64,000 nucleotides of DNA from Myxococcales bacterium (GCA_016712525.1 JADJQX010000001.1:1054001-1118000), one strand, 5' to 3'; positions 44,816 to 52,805 are shown, numbered from the stretch's first letter. Translations and numbers: made by a program. The notes: generated by a model from the sequence alone, not told the origin.

Positions 44816-45403
44816 TCACCAATTCTCGTCGGCGCGGCCCGACCACCCGCCCTTGTCCTCGCAGGCGCTCGCGCACACGTCCTTCGAGCTCCCGCAGATG
44901 CCATTTTTGCACGGCGCGGGCACGAGCAGCACGCCCGACCCGTCGTTGCAGATGCATCGCCCCACGATGCACGCCGTGGTGGGTGTGCACGCGCTCCCCG
45001 GCTGCCCGGGAGGAGGGGGCGCCTTCGGCCCACCCGCGTCGCGTTTTCGGCACGTCGTCCCGCTCGCTACGGTCGAGTTGAAGAACTCGCAGACCGGTTT
45101 GCACGCCACTTCGGCGGAGTAACAATTCCCGCGCACGTCACCTCCCGGTGCGGGCTCCTTCTTCCCGTTCGCGCACTCGCACTCGTAGATGAGGCACCCA
45201 TCTCCCGACTGCTCGCAGATCGGATCGTACGGGACTGCGGTGTCTCTCCGGGCGTCGGCCGCACCGGCCTCGGCGCTCGACGCGTCGTTCGCCGGATCGG
45301 GGGTGTCTGCGCCGCTGCACGCGACGAAGAGCCCTCCCACCACCACCGCCCCAAAAGCCACGACACCGAGCTTCGCACCTCGACTCGTCATTCGCTTCTC
45401 CAT
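44816..45403 (-). CDS. Cys-rich lipoprotein
   Basis: A 195-residue predicted lipoprotein starting at ATG 45403 (MEKRMTSRGAKLGVVAFGAV). The hydrophobic segment VVAFGAVVVGGLFVAC ends at lipobox FVAC. The mature protein has more than fifteen cysteines (GCLIYECECANG, ACKPVCEFF, ACIVGRCICNDG, PCKNGICGSSKDVC), consistent with a disulphide-rich surface protein. It lies five bases after the paralogue gene at 45408, apparently in one transcript. Its last 40 codons recur at 51499-51621. Function unknown. Confidence 0.72.
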   Translation of the reverse strand: MEKRMTSRGAKLGVVAFGAVVVGGLFVACSGADTPDPANDASSAEAGAADARRDTAVPYDPICEQSGDGCLIYECECANGKKEPAPGGDVRGNCYSAEVACKPVCEFFNSTVASGTTCRKRDAGGPKAPPPPGQPGSACTPTTACIVGRCICNDGSGVLLVPAPCKNGICGSSKDVCASACEDKGGWSGRADENW

Positions 45404-45407
45404 CGTA

Positions 45408-46247
45408 TTATCCCGTCCTTTGTTGCATCGTGGGCACTCTCGCCCCCACGAGGGCCGCGAGAGCTTTGGGCCTCGCCGCGGCCCTCGCGATCTTTCGTTC
45501 TCGGAACACGCGCTGCCGCTCACGCTGATGGCCACTCGTCATTTGCCGATAAAGGTCTCGGCAGTGCGGCAAAAAGGCGAGCCTCGCCGCCGCGCGGGCC
45601 GCAAACATCATGCGTTCGAGCTCCTCGATCGCGAGGGCCCGCGCCCCGGGGGCTCCCTTCACCTCGCGTGCGTACTGCCGGCGCGCCCTGAGCGCCTCTT
45701 CCAACATGACGATGAGCTCCTTCCCCCGTGAGACCAGCCTGTCGAGCACCCCCGTCGCGGCGCTCGGCGCGGCACATCGCCCTCGAAGCGCCACCAAGGT
45801 GCGCAACGCCGGGGCGAGCGCCTCCCCGTTGCGCGGCCGCCCTACGGCCCGAATTCGGGCCTCGAGCACACGAACGAGCCGCTTCGTACCCGTCCGCGCC
45901 ACGAGGTGCCGTAGGTTTTCGATGAGGGCCGTGACCACCTGCGGGCCCTCGCGCAGCACCCCCGCCGGAAAACATGGGGCCCGGCGCGGCGGCGTCTCCT
46001 CCACGGTCGCCGCGAGCTCTCGCATACGAGCCGCGAACGCTGGCCCCAGGGCCTCATCGACCGAAGCGAGCCCCGCGTGGGCCTCGCACGGCGCCGCGTG
46101 GGCCTCGACCAAGGCCGCCACCTCCTTGACCTCGGCCAACAAGACCGGCACCGGCACCCCCGTTTTCCTTCGTATTTTCGTACCTTTCCGCTCGCCCCCG
46201 CCTCGGACCGAGCGCCTCTTCGTGCCATGGGAACCTCCGTGCCCCAT
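45408..46247 (-). CDS. Uncharacterised helical protein, paralogue of the 12046 gene; possible 5' frameshift
   Basis: About 280 residues in the open frame, with VPVPVLLAEVKEVAALVEAH, GLASVDEALGP and a basic C-terminus SGHQRERQRVFRERK shared with the protein at 12046. Both genes also share a 5' leader containing GCACGGAGG. Alignment of the leaders puts the natural start at ATG 46228, which is in a different frame from the body. Either translation begins at ATG 46247 or there is a frameshift, perhaps at the G5 run near 46155. No function is known. It is followed by the Cys-rich lipoprotein gene. Confidence 0.6.
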   Translation of the reverse strand: MGHGGSHGTKRRSVRGGGERKGTKIRRKTGVPVPVLLAEVKEVAALVEAHAAPCEAHAGLASVDEALGPAFAARMRELAATVEETPPRRAPCFPAGVLREGPQVVTALIENLRHLVARTGTKRLVRVLEARIRAVGRPRNGEALAPALRTLVALRGRCAAPSAATGVLDRLVSRGKELIVMLEEALRARRQYAREVKGAPGARALAIEELERMMFAARAAARLAFLPHCRDLYRQMTSGHQRERQRVFRERKIARAAARPKALAALVGARVPTMQQRTG

Positions 46248-46346
46248 GTGTCGGCGGGTCGGGCGAGGTTGTTGCGTGGTTTTTTTTGGGGGTCCTTTTC
46301 GCATCCGCACCTCTGCGAAGGAGGGACGACGGAGGGCCGAACGACG

Positions 46347-46768
46347 CTACCTGTTGTCTGACGCACGCGTCCAATCCCAACCCGGATTTTCGTCCGTTCT
46401 CCTAAGGAAGTCCCGTGCGTGGAACACCCAGCCGTGGTCCGTGTCGATCCAGACCGTCTCGCCGTTACTGACGGCCGACTGGGCGATCTCCCGGACGCTT
46501 CGCCGGGCCACATCGACGTTGTTGAAGGTGACCCTGTAGAAGAGCAACCTATCCCACTGCTCGGCGAAATCACTCGTCCAGGTCGCCGTTGGTCTCGAGT
46601 TCCTCGGCGGCCGCGGAGTCCGTAAACCTCGTTGACAATCAGCGTCCATCGCTCGCTTTCCGCAATCACCTGGAACTGGTCATCGAACATCGAGAGCTTG
46701 ACGACTTCGTTCCGCACGGCGGTCGCGATGAGTCTCGCGACCATTGCGAGGCCCACATTGGGGGACAC
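46347..46768 (-). pseudogene. Doubly frameshifted gene in the toxin/immunity island
   Basis: Three consecutive frames together look like one protein of about 140 residues. It starts at GTG 46768 with MSPNVGLAMVARLIATAV and SERWTLIVNEV, shifts near 46622 to TDSAAAEELETNGDLDE, and shifts again near 46570 to FAEQWDRLLFYRVTFNNVDV and VWIDTDHGWVFHARDFL. Each segment is protein-like only in its own frame. I do not recognise the family. The position behind the RHS toxin tip suggests a decayed immunity gene. Sequence error is the alternative. Confidence 0.55.
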
Positions 46769-46853
46769 GCTACCGCAACGGATTGAACGATAGATTTCAC
46801 CTTAACGATCGCCGCTGCAGGGTAGGTGCACGTGGCGTATGGTCATGGTGCGC

Positions 46854-47117
46854 TCAATGACTTCGCCCAGGCTTCGGAGGTTCAAGAGGGTCCTTCAACG
46901 GATCAAAGCCCGAGAGCCCGACGTCTTCCCGAGGGATCATGAAGGCGTCTGCTTGGCTCTGCATCCGCAACAGCACCTCGACGTATGCCATCTCCCTACC
47001 CTCGTGATACGCGGCCTCTTCAGGCCGGGTCTTCTTGTCTCGCTGCGCTTCCGCCGCGGCCTCGCGAAACATGTAGAAGAGGTCACGGATATAGTCTGCG
47101 TAGTCGGAATTCATCAT
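46854..47117 (-). CDS. Candidate immunity protein for the RHS toxin tip
   Basis: An 87-residue, mostly helical protein (MMNSDYADYIRDLFYMFREA, then EMAYVEVLLRMQSQADAF). Its ATG at 47117 overlaps the stop of the RHS gene by one base, the usual arrangement of a polymorphic-toxin immunity gene directly behind the toxin C-terminus. No family was recognised with confidence. The immunity role is inferred from position, size and coupling. Confidence 0.65.
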   Translation of the reverse strand: MMNSDYADYIRDLFYMFREAAAEAQRDKKTRPEEAAYHEGREMAYVEVLLRMQSQADAFMIPREDVGLSGFDPLKDPLEPPKPGRSH

Positions 47118-48646
47118 CAGTGTCCTCGACGGGATAGGATCTCTTGCACGATCGACTGCTGCTCTGAGAAGTTTTGGATTTCCTTGCGCCAATACCGGAG
47201 CAGCCCCTCCTGCGCCTCCGGCAACCTGCTTCCCCAGTCTTCGGCATACGCCGCAGGATCGTCGATCTTCGCTTCGTGCAACTCGATCATCTCCTGGAAG
47301 CTGCGCTCGGCACGCTGAAGCTGTCCGCGCGTCCACCACTGCGCCTTTCTCAAGAAGCCAACGTTACGCCCGCCGTTCGCCGCAACTGAGTAGGCCGATT
47401 CCGCCGCACCTACGGACCTCGCTTCCCCTGCAGCAAGCTCAACGCCCTCAACAACAGCAGCCTCTCCTCCAGCGGCAGGTGTTACCGCCACGGTTCCTAG
47501 CACAGCCTGCACGGTGACGACACCCTTTGTGATGTCCTTGCCTCCTCGGTCCGGAACGTCGACATGGGTGGCGGCTGCGAGGCGCCTGATGAAGCCGGCT
47601 TCGAATTGGGCGAGCGGGTTCAACCCCGGGGCGGCCCCGAGCGGTCCAGCGGCTCCCATCACATGCCCTACTTCGAACGCCATGTGCGCCCCCATCGTCG
47701 GCACGATGTTCACCAGGTGCCGCGGGGCGTCGCCGGCGGTGTACGTGAATCCGCCCGGAAGGTGGGCTATGCCGTGCTGGGCGTACTCGACCACGGCACC
47801 AACGACGTCATACGTTGGTGGCGGCGGCGGTGGCGGCGGCGGCGGCGGTGGCGTCTGTTGCTTCTGCTGGGGATCGTGGATCTCGTACGAGTTCTCGCCC
47901 GTCGCGACCATCGTCCCACCGCTAGGGAGCTGGCACGACCCTCCCGAGGTAGGTACGCAGTCGTCCAGTCCCCACGGGTCCACCGCGGCGAGGGTCCTTC
48001 CGCCCACGTACGCGTAGGGGTTCGTGTCGGCGGCGGCGCCGTGGATCGTGAGCGGGTCGGGGCTCAGCCAGCGGCGAAGGTTCGAGCTCAGGTAGCGTGC
48101 TCCGAAGTACGTGAGCCCGACCTCGACATCCTCCTCTTTGCCCGTGAACCGGTACGGCTCGCGCGTGCCGTTCCACCTCGCGGGGCGGTAGTCGCTCTCG
48201 GTGTTGCCGTTCGCGTCGACGACGATCTTCTCCATCACCTCGCTCGTGCGCTTGTCGAGCAGCACGCTCGTGGACCCGAGGCGATCGCCGACGAACAGGG
48301 CGACTCGTGCTCGCCCTTGTACGGCTCCAGGCAGGTTGGCACCTCCGTAATAGACCTTTCCGGCGCCCGCCAGATACCCCGTTTCGACCGCGGCGGTGCG
48401 CACGTAGTCGCCACCGGGCTCGTCGTAGGTCGTGCGCTCGACGCGGAGCGACGGGAACACCTCCAGCGTGTGGAACGGTGCGTTTCCCCCCGCTTGCGAT
48501 GTCTTCAGCACACGCGCGGCGCGCGCGTAGGCGTACGTGAGCTCGAACGCCGGGGTGCCCGTCGGCGGCGAAGGGGGAAGCGGCGTGGACGCCGTGACGC
48601 TCGCGTAGTCCCACCGCCTCGCCCGGCGGAGCTGTCCTACCTCAAG
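47117..48646 (-). CDS. 5'-truncated RHS protein with C-terminal toxin tip
   Basis: This is the end of an RHS polymorphic toxin. The core is unmistakable: DRLGSTSVLLD, EPYRFTGKEEDVEVGLTYFG, ARYLSSNLRRWLSPDPL and the cleavage-region NPYAYVGGRTLAAVDPWGL. A 12-proline run then separates a variable C-terminus of about 250 residues ending in LRKAQWWTRGQLQRAERSFQ and QSIVQEILSRRGH, the presumed toxin, of unknown type. The hundreds of residues of YD repeats expected upstream are missing. Coding similarity stops near 48640, exactly where the left inverted repeat of the transposase element begins, and the open frame beyond is element DNA. It is probably silent, or a reservoir tip. Confidence 0.8.
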   Translation of the reverse strand, partial: LEVGQLRRARRWDYASVTASTPLPPSPPTGTPAFELTYAYARAARVLKTSQAGGNAPFHTLEVFPSLRVERTTYDEPGGDYVRTAAVETGYLAGAGKVYYGGANLPGAVQGRARVALFVGDRLGSTSVLLDKRTSEVMEKIVVDANGNTESDYRPARWNGTREPYRFTGKEEDVEVGLTYFGARYLSSNLRRWLSPDPLTIHGAAADTNPYAYVGGRTLAAVDPWGLDDCVPTSGGSCQLPSGGTMVATGENSYEIHDPQQKQQTPPPPPPPPPPPPTYDVVGAVVEYAQHGIAHLPGGFTYTAGDAPRHLVNIVPTMGAHMAFEVGHVMGAAGPLGAAPGLNPLAQFEAGFIRRLAAATHVDVPDRGGKDITKGVVTVQAVLGTVAVTPAAGGEAAVVEGVELAAGEARSVGAAESAYSVAANGGRNVGFLRKAQWWTRGQLQRAERSFQEMIELHEAKIDDPAAYAEDWGSRLPEAQEGLLRYWRKEIQNFSEQQSIVQEILSRRGH

Positions 48647-48673
48647 CAGATCCGACCGACGTTGGCGCCAAGT
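48647..48673 (+). repeat. Left inverted repeat of the RAYT element
   Basis: The 27 bases at 48647-48673 (core CCGACCGACGTTGGCGCCAA) are the reverse complement of 49782-49808 with one mismatch. They abut the truncated RHS gene. Further partial copies of CCGACCGAC occur at 48712 and 48728, and a 16-bp direct repeat GGCCTGGCCGGGCCAC at 48762 and 48784. Confidence 0.85.
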
Positions 48674-48869
48674 ACGCGAAAATACGTGGCGGACAAGCCG
48701 GTCCAGCAGGTCCGACCGACCCAAGCCCGACCGACGTTTGCCCCGAGTCCGAGCAGGCGACGGCCTGGCCGGGCCACCGCTTGGGCCTGGCCGGGCCACT
48801 TTGGCGGCACACCATTCCCTGCAAATTCAGCCACTTCGTGTTGGCCCAGATCGTGAATTAGGCGAGGGA

Positions 48870-49787
48870 ATGTCCAACCCTCGCCGCATCGTCCCGGGCA
48901 CTACCTACCTCATCACGCGCAGGACCACGCGCCGTTACTTTCTCCTGAACCCGGACAAGCGGCGGATCCTGCTTGCGTTCTATTGGTACACCACGGCCGT
49001 GCTCGCGGCGGAATTTGGCATAGAGATTCACGCGGTGCAGATGCTCTCGAACCACCTCCACGAGGTGCTCACCGACACACGGGGAGAGCTCCCACGCTTC
49101 CTTTCGCAGCGAAATCGCCTGCTCGCGAACGCCATCAAGGTGCTGCGTGGGTGGCCCGAAGAGGTCTTTTCGCGGGAGGGCGCGAGCGTCGTTGCGCTCT
49201 ATGGTGAGGACGCAGTGCTGCAGAAGATCGGGTACACGCTCGCGAACGCGGTCGAGGCCGGGCTCGTGGCGTGCCCCGAGGATTGGCCGGGTGTCACGCT
49301 CGCGGCGACGGACATTGGCACTCGTACGATTCGTGTCGCGCGTCCCGAGGTGTACTTCGACCGGGAAAACACACGATGGCCCGCGGCTGCGGAGATTTCG
49401 ATCACGGTGCCTCGTGCGCTCGAGGCGAGCTCGGGGCACGAGGGGGCGCGGGAGCGCATCGTGTCCGCAGTGAACGCGGCGGTGGAGAAGGCGCGCATCG
49501 TGGCCCGCAAGGCGGGGAAGTTCGTGCGCTCGCTCGAGTGGATCTTCGCGGTGCCTCACACGACTCGCGCGTCGTCGTTCGAGAAGGTGGGGGCGAGGAA
49601 TCCGAGCTTTGCTGCGGGCGGCAACGTCGAGATGGCCGTGCGGGCCTTGAAGGAGCGGGCCGCGTTCTTGGCAGCGTACCGGGAGGCGTTTGCGAAGATG
49701 AGGAGCGCCGTGCGCGACGTGTTCTTTCCGGAGGGGACGTGGCGCCTCTTTCGCGAGCTGGGCGTCAATGTGATTTCAGCCACTTAG
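48870..49787 (+). CDS. REP-associated tyrosine transposase (RAYT, Y1/HUH family)
   Basis: A 305-residue Y1-type single-strand transposase. The N-terminus MSNPRRIVPGTTYLITRRTT and the HUH motif in MLSNHLHEVL (H62, H64) are characteristic of the TnpA_REP family; the catalytic tyrosine is probably in the helix before KIGYTLANAVEAGLV or nearby. ATG 48870 has GAGGGA upstream. The gene is flanked by 27-bp inverted repeats (48647 and 49782) built on a GTTGGCGCCAA palindrome, the same palindrome found in the PfaC-type gene at 31485. It has probably mobilised REP-like sequences in this genome. Confidence 0.87.
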   Translation: MSNPRRIVPGTTYLITRRTTRRYFLLNPDKRRILLAFYWYTTAVLAAEFGIEIHAVQMLSNHLHEVLTDTRGELPRFLSQRNRLLANAIKVLRGWPEEVFSREGASVVALYGEDAVLQKIGYTLANAVEAGLVACPEDWPGVTLAATDIGTRTIRVARPEVYFDRENTRWPAAAEISITVPRALEASSGHEGARERIVSAVNAAVEKARIVARKAGKFVRSLEWIFAVPHTTRASSFEKVGARNPSFAAGGNVEMAVRALKERAAFLAAYREAFAKMRSAVRDVFFPEGTWRLFRELGVNVISAT

Positions 49788-49808
49788 CGCCAACGTCGGT
49801 CGGATCTG
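49782..49808 (-). repeat. Right inverted repeat of the RAYT element
   Basis: Reverse complement of 48647-48673 with one mismatch. It overlaps the last codons of the transposase gene. TTCAGCCACTT occurs just before the coding start (48828) and just inside this end (49777). The duplicated MauG fragment starts ten bases beyond. Confidence 0.85.
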
Positions 49809-49817
49809 CTGCCGCCG

Positions 49818-50050
49818 TCGGCCACGGTGGCGCCATACCCTCTCTCATCGAGGTCACCGAGCACTACGGTCGCCGCGGCCTCCCGGAGGGCGACCCGCGC
49901 ACGACGGGCACCTTCGAGCCCTGGCTCCCCCACTTCGACGAAGCCGCCCAATGGGCCCTCGTGCCTTTTTTGGAGTCTCTCAAAGCCGAATAGGCACGAG
50001 GCTCGGCAAGGGCGTGGAGTGCGAGGAGGGAAAAAGGTGCCCCCCCGCGC
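49818..50050 (+). pseudogene. Duplicated 3' fragment of the MauG-like peroxidase gene
   Basis: This fragment encodes GHGGAIPSLIEVTEHYGRRG through FLESLKAE and the stop, matching 44570-44803 almost base for base. It lacks both haem sites and has no start, so it is non-functional. It begins directly after the right end of the RAYT element, which points to recombination at that end. Confidence 0.9.
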
Positions 50051-50074
50051 AGGTGCTCGGCCTTCGGCCTGCGC
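50047..50074. terminator. Intergenic hairpin
   Basis: GCGCAGG (50047-50053) pairs with CCTGCGC (50068-50074) around a loop that itself contains GGCCTTCGGCC. It lies between the MauG fragment and the convergent SMI1-type pseudogene. It could terminate transcription or be a dispersed intergenic repeat. Confidence 0.4.
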
Positions 50075-50158
50075 GCCTGCGGTCCCCCCCAAATCGCGAG
50101 CTCCGCTCGCTCAGGGGGGGGACACCACGGTCTGTCTCGATGCAGGACTCGTCGACCG

Positions 50159-50757
50159 TCAAAGCGCTCCTTCGTCCCTTGGTGGGATCCGGGACCGCCA
50201 CAGCCAATCGAGCAGATCGTCCGCGTTTTTGCCGATCGGAGTCGACTCGTCGGGACCCGCCACATCCATGAGGAAGTAGCCCCCAGAGGCCACATCGAGC
50301 ACGACGAACGACGCCCCGTCTCGATGGTACGTCAGCGCCACGTACCGGTCGTCGAGCAGCGCCTCGGCCACCCGCGCTCCGTACATCTTGACCCTCGCCA
50401 GGTCCCACTCTTCGACAGGAGCCATGCCCGCGTACGAACGCCCCGTCTCCAGGTTTGCCCAAAGGTGAATTCCATTGACGCGCTCGACGAGGGCCAAGAG
50501 GTCCACGGGCAACTGGCGCGAGGCTCGCCGCCCATGCCATCCCTCCACCGCTTCGCGCGACGCCGGGGACCGAGAACATGGCCAAATCGAACACGCCTCG
50601 ACTCGATCTTCATCGGCTCCGACAAGAAGTCCGCCAGGCTCATCCCGCCGGGCCTCGAAGCCACTTCGAGCGTCTGCGCCGAAGGGGCTCGTACGGCCCG
50701 AGTCACGGCCCGTTCTGGCTCACCTTCCACGGCGCGAATGAAGTCGTCGATCCGCAT
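50159..50757 (-). pseudogene. SMI1/KNR4-like immunity gene with two frameshifts
   Basis: Reading from ATG 50757, MRIDDFIRAVEGEPERAV to about MKIES is in one frame, RGVFDLAMFSVPGVA in a second and REAVEGWHGRRASRQLPVDL onward in a third. The last segment (LLALVERVNGIHLWANLETG, YVALTYHRDGASFVVLDVAS, NADDLLDWLWR) resembles SMI1/KNR4 immunity proteins. The shifts lie near 50610 and 50560. The joined product would be about 195 residues. It is probably a dead immunity gene next to the intact gene at 50828. Two sequence errors are the alternative. Confidence 0.6.
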
Positions 50758-50827
50758 GGTGGTCACTTCCTCCCTTGGGACCCGCGCGAACGCTCGAACG
50801 ATCCTGAGTCGGATCCGAGCCGACGGA

Positions 50828-51394
50828 TCATGGCGACGAGCCCTCGCCCCTGGCTCGACCACGTCGCTTCACCACCATGGGCTCCTTGGTGAACGGGTTG
50901 ACCATGACATCGTCGACGAGCTCGAAGGCTCCCGCCTGAAGATCGACGCCCGAGAGCCACGCCTCCAGCCACGAGTGCAGCGTGTAGGACGTCTTCGTCG
51001 GCCCGTGCTCGTCCATCGTCACGACGCGACCGTGTTCGTCCACGCACGCCCACGCGCCGCAGCCCCAGTCGCACAAGGGCACGAGCCGCTCTGGCCACCC
51101 CTGCGCGCGCAGCTCGGCGTAGAGTGCGCTGACCGGCCTCCCGTCCGCGTCGGCGTGGCCCTCGGCAACCCCGAGGATGCCTTCCCCAGGACCGAATCCA
51201 CCGTTGGCGACCTCCGTGTAGAGACGGCGAAGTAGCCCGTCGATCGGGAACCCGAGCTCCTTCTCGGTGGCATCGACGGCCTCATGGGATGCCGTGGCGT
51301 AGAGCGGTGGCGACTCAACCGTGGCCACGTCTCTTCGTCGACCTGGATCTGCGATCCGCTCGCGGAGGCCAGCCATGAGCTCGTGAACGACCAT
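50828..51394 (-). CDS. SMI1/KNR4-family immunity-like protein
   Basis: A 188-residue protein starting at ATG 51394 with AGAGGAGAG upstream. The SMI1/KNR4 pattern is clear: DATEKELGFPIDGLLRRLYT, EVANGGFGPGEGILGV, LVPLCDWGCGAWACVDEHGR and SYTLHSWLEAWLSGVDL. Members commonly protect against RHS/CDI-type toxins. It stands alone without an adjacent toxin, so it may be an orphan immunity gene that protects against kin. No frameshift was seen. Confidence 0.8.
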   Translation of the reverse strand: MVVHELMAGLRERIADPGRRRDVATVESPPLYATASHEAVDATEKELGFPIDGLLRRLYTEVANGGFGPGEGILGVAEGHADADGRPVSALYAELRAQGWPERLVPLCDWGCGAWACVDEHGRVVTMDEHGPTKTSYTLHSWLEAWLSGVDLQAGAFELVDDVMVNPFTKEPMVVKRRGRARGEGSSP

Positions 51395-51498
51395 CACCCT
51401 CTCCTCTGAATATCCGACCCGCAACTGTGCCACCCATCGCTCGGCACAGGTAGCAACATCCGCTCGCCTTCAGGGCACAAGCCCCCGCACACGCCGTT

Positions 51499-51653
51499 CA
51501 CCAGTTCTCGTCGGCGCGGCCCGACCACCCGCCCTTGTCCTCGCAGGCGCTCACGCACACGTCCTTCGAGCTCCCGCAGATGCCGTTTTTGCACGGCGCG
51601 GGCACGAGCAGCACGCCCGTGTCGATGAGGGCCGTGACCACCTGCGGGCCCCT
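51499..51653 (-). pseudogene. Mosaic of two duplicated fragments from 44.8-45.95 kb
   Basis: Positions 51499-51621 repeat the 3' end of the Cys-rich lipoprotein gene (44818-44943; PAPCKNGICGSSKDVC and SGRADENW). They join directly to 51622-51653, which repeats about 32 bases from 45917-45948 inside the paralogue gene. Order and strand are as in the original locus, with about 970 bases lost between them. It is a recombination scar with no function expected. Confidence 0.85.
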
Positions 51654-51781
51654 GCAGCACACCATACTCCCAGACTGCGTCGATGGCATCGGTCACTTCC
51701 ATGAGACCCCCTTTTCAGAAAGCATCGACGCCCCGCGAATCCTTCGAACCGGGCCCCAAAAAGTCTCGTCGCATCCTGTGC

Positions 51782-52366
51782 TCACTGTCTCGCTCCGGGT
51801 CTCCGGGCTGTAAGCGCTTCCCGCGCCGCCACCCGAATGGCTCCTGACGGCGATTGGTTAGCGATGCGCTGCAATTCCGCCTCTGCCTCTCGCTCCAAAT
51901 TCGGGTCACCGCTAACTACGAGATCCCCAAGCCCCGAGACCGCATCCCTCGTATACAACGCCCCGAGCGCCCGAATGCATTTTACACCGAGCGAATTGGA
52001 CTCGTCATAGTCGCGATAGGGAAACCTTGTCTTCGCAGTGCGTAAGAGGCTTTCTACGCTTCTCGCCGACTTCAACTTCACAAGAGCATCAACCACGTCC
52101 TCATGACGCTCATGCCAGGACTCTCCGGCAAGACCCAGCAGCACGTCTAGGCACTCCTCGCAGATACCGAATCGATGCCCCAAGTAAAGTCCGAATTCGA
52201 CCCCGATCGCATCTCGCTCGTTCAACGCACGCACGAGCATAGCTTGCCCAGCCCTGCTGCCCTCACCGGGCTTGAGCGGAAACGCTCGATAGAACTCGTC
52301 CTCTCGAATCCGTGCTCGCAGAAGATCAAGGATCAGCCCACGCGTTCGCTCATCAACGAATGACAT
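51782..52366 (-). CDS. HEAT-repeat-like immunity protein
   Basis: A 194-residue helical protein (MSFVDERTRGLILDLLRARI, VVDALVKLKSARSVESLLRT, GVKCIRALGALYTRDAVSGL, LQRIANQSPSGAIRVAAREA), the pattern of short HEAT repeats used by some immunity proteins. ATG 52366 overlaps the end of a toxin-like reading frame by 14 bases (stop at 52353), so it is placed as an immunity gene. The stretch is visibly less GC-rich than the rest of the window, suggesting recent transfer. Specificity is unknown. Confidence 0.65.
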   Translation of the reverse strand: MSFVDERTRGLILDLLRARIREDEFYRAFPLKPGEGSRAGQAMLVRALNERDAIGVEFGLYLGHRFGICEECLDVLLGLAGESWHERHEDVVDALVKLKSARSVESLLRTAKTRFPYRDYDESNSLGVKCIRALGALYTRDAVSGLGDLVVSGDPNLEREAEAELQRIANQSPSGAIRVAAREALTARRPGARQ

Positions 52367-52654
52367 TGAACCCTGCTATGTTGTTATTGAAGACATGCAA
52401 TGCGGCACGGCGACCGGGCCCGATGTTTATCCTACTACGTTCCGCCTTGAAAAACGCATTGACCGCCGCCCAACCTCGCCCACGAGCGGCATCCCTGGGT
52501 ATGCCGCATGGGTGAGGGCAGACGCGTCTCGTACTCCGATGGCGGCCAGTCGTTCCGTCGTCCCTGCTTGCATCCTGAACTGTACGAGTACTCCCTCGTA
52601 CGCTTCCGAGAATGTTTGAGTTGGCGAAATGAACGTCTCCGCTGTCGCGGACAA
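52353..52654 (-). pseudogene. Orphan, frameshifted toxin C-terminal tip
   Basis: Residues VQFRMQAGTTERLAAIGVRD and ALTHAAYPGMPLV are in one frame. After a shift near 52470 the sequence continues AAVNAFFKAERSRINIGPGR and LHVFNNNIAGFNVIR, and its stop overlaps the start of the HEAT-type gene. The joined sequence looks like a polymorphic-toxin C-terminus lacking its carrier. I cannot name the toxin family. It is probably a displaced RHS tip. Confidence 0.5.
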
Positions 52655-52805
52655 CCGCCCGGTCGTCAGCAGTTCCTCGGCATGGGCCTCGCGCGCTCTT
52701 CCGACATCGGTTTCCGAGCCGTGCCTGCGCCGATCCGTGGTGCGATCTCCGCGTGCGGTGGCTCCGCGAGCGAGTTTCGCCGCGTTCGCCAGCCGCGCAC
52801 TCCTC

